The translations under genes and the position numbers were made by a program. The notes under the pieces were generated by a model, which worked only from the letters and a program-made list of their open reading frames with translations, made no database searches and was not told where the DNA came from. Positions 1 through 5,471 of a stretch of 6,568 nucleotides of DNA are shown here, piece by piece (position 1 is the stretch's first letter; each line of letters starts with the position of its first letter). The DNA lies in contig JABDKS010000361.1 in NCBI GenBank assembly GCA_013002105.1, positions 1-6,568 of the forward strand, given 5' to 3'. Source of the stretch: Pirellulaceae bacterium (lineage in GTDB: Bacteria; Planctomycetota; Planctomycetia; Pirellulales; Pirellulaceae).

Positions 1-1259
1 GGCCAGCCTTTCGGGGCACCGGGGCGGTGGGAGTTGCCAATGGTTTTCAGACGGCCGTTCGCTGGGACGCGACGAACCCAGGCGATAAGTCCGTTCTATG
101 GAAATCGCCGATTCCGGGTTTGGGGCATTCCTGTCCGACGATCGTCGGTAACCGACTCTTCGTGGCGACAGCCGTCGCGACAGACAATGATGCACCGCTG
201 CAGGTGGGTCGGGGCGGCAACACGGACGCTGCCGACGACAATAGTGAACAATCGTGGATGGTGCTGTGTTTTGACAAGACGACCGGCCGTGAATTGTGGC
301 GGCAAACGGCACACGAGGGGGTTCCCAAAGCAACGCGTCATACGAAAGCGACGCACGCCAACACCACGGTGACTATCGATGGCGACAACGTGGTCGCGTT
401 TTTCGGTTCCGAGGGCTTGTACTGCTACGACCTGGACGGAAACTTGAAATGGAAAACGGATTTGGGCGTTGTCAACATCAGCAAATACGGAATCGGCTGG
501 GGCTACGGTAGTTCTCCGGCAATTCACGACGGGCATATCGTGCTGGTTTGCGACGACCCTGAGAATCCCTACATCGTTGCGCTGAACCTGGTCAACGGCG
601 AAGAGGTTTGGCGAAAATCCCGCAAGGAAGATTCCCAGCGCAGTTGGGGGACTCCACTGATCCACAAAGTTGGCGATGGTGCTCAGGTCGTCGTGAACGG
701 ATGGCCGTGGATCGTCGCGTATGATCTCGCGACCGGCGACGAAACCTGGCGTGTCGAAGGTGGAGGCGACAACCCGATTCCCACGCCCTTCATCGTGGAT
801 GACCGCATCTACATCACCAACTCGCATGGTGGAAAGTCACCCATCATCGCTGTCCGTTCCGACGCGAAAGGCAACCTCGCTGAAGCCGATTCGCCCGCAG
901 ACGCCGGGCTGGTCTGGCGAACAGAACGAGGCGGTACGTACATGTCGACCCCGGTCATCGTCGGCGATCACTTGTATCTTGGGAACACCAATGGTGTGCT
1001 GCGATGTTACAACGTCAACACGGGCGAGGAAGTCTACGAAGAACGAATAGCCAGCGGCGCGTACATTGTTGCTTCGCTGGTCGCGGCCGACGACAAAATT
1101 TATTGCACAGCGGAAGACGGCACGGTCTACGTGATCAAGGCCGGTTCCAAATTCGAGTTGTTGGCGCAGAATCGGCTGGGCGAACCGTGCCTGGCCACAC
1201 CAGCAATTTCCGCGGGCGTATTATTCTTCCGCACGGCTCATTCGCTGATTGCCGTTGGC
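1..1259 (+). other. PQQ-like beta-propeller domain of the fusion protein
   Basis: This domain holds the recurring blade pattern [CA]-[FYL]-D-x-x-[TN]-G-x-x-x-W, about 50-95 residues apart, interspersed with TP.I/V..D..IY strands such as STPVIVGDHLYLGN and ATPAISAGVLFF. This is the BamB/quinoprotein-like fold. In planctomycetes such proteins usually lack enzyme catalytic residues, and a scaffold or binding role is inferred here. The domain ends at HSLIAVGPN, where stand-alone relatives normally stop. It is recognisably of the same family as the - strand gene at 3027-4286. Confidence 0.
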
Positions 1260-2978
1260 CCAAACAGTGATGCGGCGGACGCTCATGCGGTCGCAACGGA
1301 CGATAGAAAACCGAACATCCTGTTCATCGCGGTAGATGATTTGCGTCCGTCGCTGGGTTGTTACGGCGACGAACTAGCCGTGTCGCCGAACATCGATTCA
1401 TTGGCGGCGTCGGGAATGACATTCAATCGAGCTTACTGTCAGGTAGCAGTTTGTAATCCGTCTCGTGCGAGTCTGATGACTGGCCTGCGACCGGACACGT
1501 TGGGCGTCTGGACATTGCCCATTCATTTTCGAGAGTCCAAGCCGGACGCCGTCACGATACCTCAGTGGTTCATCCGATCAGGATACGCAGCCGTCAGCCA
1601 CGGCAAAATCTTTCACAATCCAACACCCGATCCACAGTCGTGGAGCGAACCGATTCGCGATCTGCCGGCATTACCGTTTCCCTATCCGGACGGAACGCGT
1701 GAACGGGTACGTCAAGCGATGGAAGAACTTCCTCAGCGTGATTGGAGAAAGAACAATCTACGTAACCCGAGCACTGCGGCTCCCGATCTGCCCGACAACA
1801 AATTGATGGACGGAGCACGCACGGATATGTGCATCGAGGATCTCAAGCGGCTGGGAAGTTCCGCGCAACCATTCATGCTCGCAATGGGCTACATCCGGCC
1901 GCACCTGGCTTTCGTCGCACCAAAAAAATACTGGGACATTTACGATCCGGAAAAGCTTCCTGTCCTGACCGACCAGCAAACGCCGATCGGTGCTCCGCCG
2001 TATTCGCTGCACAACAACAGCGAACTTTCCCATTACGTCGATCTGATCAAGATGCCCACACCTTGGAGCGACGAAACTCTGCCGCCCGAGAAAATGCGGC
2101 AACTGATTCATGGTTACTACGCGTGCGTAAGCTACGTCGATGCGCAGATCGGCCGACTTCTAAAAACGCTCGACGATGAAGGGCTGCGTGACAACACAAT
2201 CGTGGTCTTGTGGAGTGATCACGGCTGGAAGCCCGGCGAATATCGTGGCTGGGGCAAACTGACCAACTACGAAATCGACACGAGAGTGCCGCTGATCATT
2301 TCAGCTCCGGGAATGAAGACTGGCGGTCAGAAATCCGATTCGCTGGTGGAACTACTTGATCTGTATCCAACACTGTGCGAGTTAACGGGCGTTGATGTTC
2401 CGAGTTTCGTAGAAGGCAGGAGTTTGGTTCCCGTCTTGCGAGATCCGGAGGCACAGGTGCATCAGTCAGCAGTCAGTCAGTACTATCGAAAGCACGAAGG
2501 CCGCGAATACATGGGTTATTCGTTGCGAACGGACCAGTACCGCTACGTCGAATGGCGAGATTTTGGGACGGGCGAAATGGTCGATCAGGAATTGTACGAC
2601 CACAACGAAAGCGACTTGGAAACGGTCAATCAGGTCAACAGGGTGTCGCCCGAAACAGTGTCGCGGCTGAGGGTTCTGCTGAAATCAACTCATCCACCAA
2701 AGAAGCTCGAAATGGTTCCGGCCGTCCACACGAGCCCGTCCGGTCTTGGTCGCCTGGCCGTCGATATTTCATTTGACAACGAAACCGATACCGAAATCAC
2801 GGTGTACCCAATCGTCCCGAGTGGAAAAAGAAATCGTGGCCGCAAGATCGCTCCGGGCCAGTCATTTACTTTCCATGCTCGTATTGGCGGCGCGTATGTC
2901 GTCGAGAGCAAAGACGGCTCGATTCACGAGATCCATTCACCCAGTTGGCCAGCGAGGCCCGTTGTCATTCGAAAATAG
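1..2978 (+). CDS. PQQ-like beta-propeller / sulfatase fusion protein, 5'-partial
   Basis: Predicted exported multidomain sulfatase. The frame is open to the left edge: codons from nt 3 read PAFRGTGAVGVANG, and the first two bases (gg) fit the end of a Trp codon. This recreates the WPxFRG opening of mature planctomycete propeller proteins, so the GTG at nt 27 is not the start; the true start and signal peptide lie outside. Residues below count from nt 27. Residues 1-411 form a PQQ-like propeller with five blade signatures: CFDKTTGRELW (81), CYDLDGNLKW (133), ALNLVNGEEVW (185), AYDLATGDETW (231) and CYNVNTGEEVY (327). Residues 430-892 form an iduronate-2-sulfatase-type domain: metal ligands D437/D438, formylglycine motif CNPSR 476-480, GKIFH (K527, H530), RPH (H626), DHG (D731/H732) and K744. 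Residues about 905-970 resemble the VHL beta domain. Hydrolysis of sulfate esters on a polysaccharide is inferred; the substrate is unknown. Stop TAG at 2976-2978. Confidence 0.
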   Translation, partial: PAFRGTGAVGVANGFQTAVRWDATNPGDKSVLWKSPIPGLGHSCPTIVGNRLFVATAVATDNDAPLQVGRGGNTDAADDNSEQSWMVLCFDKTTGRELWRQTAHEGVPKATRHTKATHANTTVTIDGDNVVAFFGSEGLYCYDLDGNLKWKTDLGVVNISKYGIGWGYGSSPAIHDGHIVLVCDDPENPYIVALNLVNGEEVWRKSRKEDSQRSWGTPLIHKVGDGAQVVVNGWPWIVAYDLATGDETWRVEGGGDNPIPTPFIVDDRIYITNSHGGKSPIIAVRSDAKGNLAEADSPADAGLVWRTERGGTYMSTPVIVGDHLYLGNTNGVLRCYNVNTGEEVYEERIASGAYIVASLVAADDKIYCTAEDGTVYVIKAGSKFELLAQNRLGEPCLATPAISAGVLFFRTAHSLIAVGPNSDAADAHAVATDDRKPNILFIAVDDLRPSLGCYGDELAVSPNIDSLAASGMTFNRAYCQVAVCNPSRASLMTGLRPDTLGVWTLPIHFRESKPDAVTIPQWFIRSGYAAVSHGKIFHNPTPDPQSWSEPIRDLPALPFPYPDGTRERVRQAMEELPQRDWRKNNLRNPSTAAPDLPDNKLMDGARTDMCIEDLKRLGSSAQPFMLAMGYIRPHLAFVAPKKYWDIYDPEKLPVLTDQQTPIGAPPYSLHNNSELSHYVDLIKMPTPWSDETLPPEKMRQLIHGYYACVSYVDAQIGRLLKTLDDEGLRDNTIVVLWSDHGWKPGEYRGWGKLTNYEIDTRVPLIISAPGMKTGGQKSDSLVELLDLYPTLCELTGVDVPSFVEGRSLVPVLRDPEAQVHQSAVSQYYRKHEGREYMGYSLRTDQYRYVEWRDFGTGEMVDQELYDHNESDLETVNQVNRVSPETVSRLRVLLKSTHPPKKLEMVPAVHTSPSGLGRLAVDISFDNETDTEITVYPIVPSGKRNRGRKIAPGQSFTFHARIGGAYVVESKDGSIHEIHSPSWPARPVVIRK
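1314..2702 (+). other. Sulfatase domain, iduronate-2-sulfatase type
   Basis: The domain begins at PNILFIAVDDLRPSLGCYGD and ends after the typical QELYDHNESDLETVN tail. The CNPSR pentapeptide is encoded at nt 1452-1466; its Cys is the predicted formylglycine nucleophile. AYCQVAVCNPSRASLMTGLR matches the classic IDS signature, and PDNKLMDGARTDM and MGYIRPHLAF fit the same family. The WGKLTNYE segment has Leu where many relatives have His directly after the active-site Lys. No plausible in-frame start codon lies between the end of the propeller and the metal-binding DD pair, so this domain cannot be made separately with an intact active site. Confidence 0.
2736..2938 (+). other. C-terminal VHL-beta-like beta-sandwich (putative)
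   Basis: After the sulfatase tail and a Pro-rich linker comes a small beta-rich module. NETDTEITVYPIVPSGK, then RKIAPGQSFTFHARIGG, then AYVVESKDG can be laid by eye over the human VHL beta domain, which has a similar order: N-R-S strand, VWLNFDG, TLPPG, HSYRGHLWLF. VHL-like modules are, to my recollection, known at the ends of some bacterial secreted proteins. A role in hydroxyproline recognition cannot be assumed: the Trp in the second strand is Pro here. The assignment is moderate and based on pattern only. Confidence 0.45.
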
Positions 2979-3026
2979 TGTCGATCTGCGAAACGAGGAC
3001 CAGGAATTCGTCTGCGTGCTTTTTGC

Positions 3027-4286
3027 TCACTTGGCATCAGCGATGCAGTAGAGCGATCGATCGCTGCGGAGGTACAACTTGTTGTCGGACACTGCCGGTG
3101 ACGCGTTAAAGTCGGTTTCGTCGTCGTCCATGACGTTTCGCGTCTCCGGCTTGAATGTATCGCCCGGCTTGTAGACGACCGTCCCGCTTCGCCGCGTAAC
3201 AACATAAATATGATCGCCGATCAGGACGGGCGAAGCGTAAACGGGACGACCACTCGCCAAGTCGTCTACTCGCTCGCGATAGATGACTTCGCCATCGGTG
3301 GCGGATGTGCAGTAGGCGATTCCACGATCATCGATCCAGTAGAAACGATCTTTGTGAAGCAGCGGTGTGGCGACGTACGAACTCGACCGGTTGGACCACA
3401 ATACATGCGAGTCGGTTACATCTTTTTTTCCGCCGGCCTTGACCGCGATGCTGCCGGAAGCTCGGTAGCCGCCAAAACTGTAAATCGTTTCGCCATCTAC
3501 GATGACTGATGGACAAACGTTCCCGGTCATCGGTGACTGGCAATACCAATTCAGTTTGCCCGTCGATGGATTCAACGACCAGATTTCGCTGGGCACACTA
3601 ATGACGATTTCGTGACCGCCATCGTCCAGCGAGACAACGCGGGGCGTGCCGTAGGTCAATTCCAACATTCCGGCTTCCTGCTTCCAGAGTTGGTCTCCGG
3701 TGGTCTTCTCCAGCGCGATGATTGACTGTGATTCTTCGGAGGCATTCACAATCAGCTTATTTTCATACAGGAGCAAACTGGCCGCCGAACCCCACTGTCG
3801 ATTGCTTGATTCCTTGCCAACATCGACGCTCCAGTTTTTCTTTCCGTCCAATGTGATCGAGTGGACACCGCCCTTTCCAAAAAAGACGAAGACATTTTCA
3901 CCATCGGTTACCGGTGTATTACTGGCATATCCATGTTCGGTGATATATCCCTGATAGCGATCTTCAGCATAATCGATCGGAAAGGCGATCGACCAAAGCT
4001 GCTCGCCGGAGTCCTTGTCAAAACACAGCAGTTCACGCCGAGCCTCCGTGTCGCCGGCGACATAGCAAGTCACCAGTAGCTTGTCGCCGACAATGATCGG
4101 GCTGGACGAACCAGTCCCGGGCAATTCGACTTTCCAAGCAACGTTCTCCGATCCGCTCCAAGTGGTGGGAACCACATCAGACGATTTTGCCGTGCCACCT
4201 GGCCCCAAAAACTCCGGCCAGTCCTTGGCAGATGATTGGGTTGTGGCAATGAGAAGACAAACGACAGCGATCAGATAGCGATGCAT
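3027..4286 (-). CDS. Exported PQQ-like beta-propeller repeat protein
   Basis: A 419-residue protein, typical in length for stand-alone planctomycete BamB/quinoprotein-like propellers. The start ATG (4284-4286) gives a clean signal peptide (MHRYLIAVVCLLIATTQSSA, cleavage after Ala20), and the mature chain opens with the family motif KDWPEF. Blade signatures are LCFDKDSGEQLW (87-98), ALEKTTGDQLW (191-201), SLNPSTGKLNW (237-247) and YCTSATDGEVIY (325-336). Strand pairs such as SSPIIVGDKLLV, NTPVTDGENVFV and ASPVLIGDHIYV lie between them. No catalytic motif is visible, and PQQ binding is not implied by the family name. Likely periplasmic or surface-associated, perhaps a binding or assembly scaffold. 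It lies tail-to-tail with the propeller-sulfatase gene, 48 bp apart, and on the same strand as the EF-hand gene 260 bp upstream. No Shine-Dalgarno sequence is visible before the start. Confidence 0.92.
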   Translation of the reverse strand: MHRYLIAVVCLLIATTQSSAKDWPEFLGPGGTAKSSDVVPTTWSGSENVAWKVELPGTGSSSPIIVGDKLLVTCYVAGDTEARRELLCFDKDSGEQLWSIAFPIDYAEDRYQGYITEHGYASNTPVTDGENVFVFFGKGGVHSITLDGKKNWSVDVGKESSNRQWGSAASLLLYENKLIVNASEESQSIIALEKTTGDQLWKQEAGMLELTYGTPRVVSLDDGGHEIVISVPSEIWSLNPSTGKLNWYCQSPMTGNVCPSVIVDGETIYSFGGYRASGSIAVKAGGKKDVTDSHVLWSNRSSSYVATPLLHKDRFYWIDDRGIAYCTSATDGEVIYRERVDDLASGRPVYASPVLIGDHIYVVTRRSGTVVYKPGDTFKPETRNVMDDDETDFNASPAVSDNKLYLRSDRSLYCIADAK

Positions 4287-4414
4287 TGGTTATTGGTCCA
4301 AATCTGGGAGGTAGCGTAAAGAAGGATCGATGACGCGAAAAGTCGGTGATCGGCGACGCCGCCATGCGATACGCCGAGTTTTCTGGTGATTCAACCGATC
4401 CAATATCCAAACCG

Positions 4415-4452
4415 GCAAGCGATCGTCAAGGTTCGCCCTGTCGATCGCTTGC
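4415..4452 (-). terminator. Strong hairpin, possible terminator of the EF-hand gene
   Basis: GCAAGCGATCG at 4415-4425 is the exact reverse complement of CGATCGCTTGC at 4442-4452. Pairing continues inward (CA/TG, then GG/CC) with two mismatches (t-t, a-c) to a TTCG tetraloop at 4432-4435. That makes about 15 paired positions over a 17-position stem. It begins 94 nt past the EF-hand stop. Read in that direction it is followed by CGGTTTGGATATTGG rather than a T-run, so an intrinsic terminator is only one reading. An RNA-stabilising 3' hairpin or a palindromic element are alternatives. The structure is certain; its function is not. Confidence 0.45.
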
Positions 4453-4485
4453 GTGGACATCACTCAGTCAGCGGTCAAATTGAAT

Positions 4486-4540
4486 CCGCACAGCGGCTGA
4501 ACATCAAGCGGCTGGACATCAAGCGGCTGAACATCGAACG
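4486..4540. repeat. 15-bp short tandem repeat
   Basis: Unit ACATCAAGCGGCTGR occurs at 4501-4515 and 4516-4530, differing only in the last base. A degenerate copy ends in CAGCGGCTGA before them (4486-4500), and a partial copy, ACATCGAACG, follows (4531-4540). The array stops 6 bp before the EF-hand stop codon, so it lies just outside that gene. As the period is a multiple of three, one + frame reads LNIK/RLDIK/RLNIE, but this looks like a spurious reading frame rather than a protein. Confidence 0.75.
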
Positions 4541-4546
4541 CGGGTA

Positions 4547-5113
4547 TCACTCGGGACGTTGCGGGCGCTGTGGGCGACCGGCAGGACGGTCGCCTTGTTC
4601 CCCATCGACGTGGCCCGGTCCGTGCGCCGGTCGAGCGTTTTGCAGTTGCGCTTTTTGCTCGTCGGTCAGGATGGCTGCCAGACGCTTGTCGACATCGGCT
4701 TGCAAAGCGGCGAGTTGACGCTTCTGTCGCACATCCAGATTCAACGAATCGGCAACCTGCTCGGGCAGCACTTGTCCGGGCTGTGGCGGAGGGCCATGTT
4801 GGCCGTGGGCACGTTCGCCTCCCTCATGAGGCGGCGGGCCACCGCGTCCGCGGCGTTCGCCCTGCGGAGGACCTCCACGCTCGGGACGGTCTCCACGAGC
4901 TTGATTCTGCATTGCGGCAGTTAATTCTGCTCGCGATACGCTCCCATCATTATTCGTGTCCGCCTGCTGAAAGAGCTGGAGGATCATTTCGGTCGGCGGA
5001 CCACCCCTCATGCCGCCTTGCGGGCCACCGCGACCGGGCGGCTGAGCAAACAGAAGACCAGGAACCGCAATGATCCCGGAGAAGATGACGAGCTGGATAC
5101 TACGATGGAACAT
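4547..5113 (-). CDS. Exported EF-hand protein with Gly/Pro-rich linkers
   Basis: A 188-residue protein with a signal peptide (MFHRSIQLVIFSGIIAVPGL, likely cleavage after Ala23 in LLFA-QPP). One canonical EF-hand loop spans residues 52-63, D-T-N-N-D-G-S-V-S-R-A-E, with calcium ligands D52, N54, D56, S58, S60 and E63. It is flanked by MILQLFQQA and LTAAMQ helices. Residues 24-40 and 72-115 are rich in Gly, Pro, Arg and His. Residues 117-160 form an amphipathic helical pair (VADSLNLDVRQKRQLAALQ, VDKRLAAILTDEQKAQL), as in Spy/CpxP-like planctomycete proteins. The tail is RPQRPQRPE. Calcium binding is well supported; the biological role is unknown. The start is supported by GAGG (complement of 5123-5126), 9 nt before the ATG. 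It is divergent from the second sulfatase gene. Longer + strand open frames over this region are shadows of its GC-rich codons. Confidence 0.85.
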   Translation of the reverse strand: MFHRSIQLVIFSGIIAVPGLLFAQPPGRGGPQGGMRGGPPTEMILQLFQQADTNNDGSVSRAELTAAMQNQARGDRPERGGPPQGERRGRGGPPPHEGGERAHGQHGPPPQPGQVLPEQVADSLNLDVRQKRQLAALQADVDKRLAAILTDEQKAQLQNARPAHGPGHVDGEQGDRPAGRPQRPQRPE

Positions 5114-5190
5114 AATGCTTTGCCTCAGATTTCGTGGGTCTGTGAGTCGTTTCAGCCATTAATTCAGCAAGAAGTTTGCCTGACGACTTA

Positions 5191-5275
5191 CCATGCGTCC
5201 TGCCAAGGCAATGTGGGCCACGATTTCTTTCAGTTTTCCAATCTGGAGCGCTGCGATGCTATTTTACGGGCGGCG
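5191..5275 (-). repeat. Putative interspersed planctomycete intergenic repeat
   Basis: Read on the - strand, 5275 to about 5230 gives AARKIASQRSRLEN before a stop. After a change of frame, 5220-5191 gives WPTLPWQDAW. From memory, this pair of strings recurs in many short hypothetical proteins annotated in Rhodopirellula-like genomes. That, with the broken frame here, suggests a repeated non-coding sequence rather than a gene. The core contains the small palindrome TGCCAAGGCA at 5201-5210. The family assignment rests on recollection and was not searched. Confidence 0.4.
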
Positions 5276-5328
5276 AGGTTGGTGGATCCTGGCAGATATC
5301 CTTCGCGGCTGAGTAAACTTCCGGTTCG

Positions 5329-5377
5329 GGTAACAACCCTGCGGTAAACCTGTAGGACAGGCGTCCAGGTTGTTACC
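5329..5377. repeat. Perfect 10-bp inverted repeat with inner hairpin
   Basis: GGTAACAACC at 5329-5338 is the exact reverse complement of GGTTGTTACC at 5368-5377. The 29-bp interior holds alternative small stems: CCTGT/ACAGG (5349-5353 with 5357-5361) and GGAC/GTCC (5355-5358 with 5363-5366). It lies directly upstream of a TTGACA box. It could be an operator, a cruciform or RNA hairpin, or the ends of a small repeat element. The interior phrase GTAGGACAGGCGTCC resembles, from memory, a motif frequent between genes of planctomycetes and Verrucomicrobia. Confidence 0.55.
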
Positions 5378-5383
5378 GTAGAA

Positions 5384-5413
5384 TTGACAAGCAGAAATCC
5401 CCTGTCACATCGT
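5384..5413 (+). promoter_or_regulatory. Possible promoter of the second sulfatase gene
   Basis: An exact TTGACA (5384-5389) lies 82 bp before the sulfatase start codon and 6 bp after the inverted repeat. The best -10 at 18-bp spacing is CATCGT (5408-5413), which matches TATAAT at only three positions. The -35 box is convincing only as a string. Planctomycete promoters often diverge from this consensus, so this is weak. Confidence 0.22.
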
Positions 5414-5471
5414 TTGGTAATCACGGGCACGTCATCGCACGAATTCAATCAGACACCTGGAAAGACAAAGC

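Larger units (their letters stand above)
4287..4546. other. Intergenic gap between EF-hand and propeller genes
   Basis: This 260-bp gap lies downstream of the EF-hand gene and upstream of the propeller gene, both on the - strand. It contains a 15-bp tandem repeat next to the EF-hand stop and a strong hairpin, listed separately. It must also carry the propeller gene's promoter if that gene is transcribed independently. The only candidate I see is on the - strand: TTGAAT (complement of 4389-4394), a 17-bp spacer and TATCGC (complement of 4366-4371). That is too weak to call firmly. Confidence 0.5.
5114..5471. other. Divergent intergenic region, EF-hand and sulfatase genes
   Basis: These 358 bp have no convincing gene. 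The half nearer the EF-hand gene resembles an interspersed planctomycete repeat (5191-5275). The half nearer the sulfatase gene has an inverted repeat (5329-5377) and a TTGACA box. Both divergent genes must have their promoters here, apart from any read-through. Near the EF-hand start, TTCAGC occurs twice, 12 bp apart (5151 and 5163), which may be coincidence. Short open frames here are broken or lack starts. Confidence 0.6.

Noticed and set aside
27..29. GTG as the start codon of the propeller-sulfatase gene
   Set aside because: The frame upstream is open to the window edge and encodes PAFRGTGA, part of the conserved opening of mature propeller proteins. No signal peptide follows this GTG.
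96..827. A 243-codon - strand open frame
   Set aside because: It is antisense to the propeller domain, with no recognisable motif and no supported start. The + strand frame has clear blade repeats.
2460..2482. CAGTCAG short repeats inside the sulfatase domain
   Set aside because: They encode HQSAVSQYY in frame with no disruption. They are short enough to be chance.
2979..3026. Bidirectional terminator between the convergent genes
   Set aside because: Only a weak 5-bp stem (ACGAG/TTCGT) can be drawn, with a short T-run some distance away. This is not enough to call a terminator.
3422..3428. Seven-base T/A homopolymer in the - strand propeller gene as a slippage site
   Set aside because: The frame continues normally through a Gly-Lys-Lys-Asp stretch with propeller motifs on both sides. 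There is no alternative frame or stop to suggest programmed slippage.
4366..4394. TTGAAT-17-TATCGC promoter for the - strand propeller gene
   Set aside because: It has four of six and three of six matches, which is common by chance. It is noted in the intergenic entry but not called.
4386..4718. A + strand open frame with RLNIKRLDIKRLNIE
   Set aside because: The repeat peptide is produced by the 15-bp tandem repeat, and the rest runs antisense into the EF-hand gene. There is no start context or domain.
4559..5073. Two overlapping + strand open frames of 121 and 167 codons
   Set aside because: They lie opposite the EF-hand gene, show no domain or signal peptide, and are rich in Arg/Ala as expected for shadows of GC-rich codons. 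The - strand gene has a signal peptide and an exact EF-hand loop.
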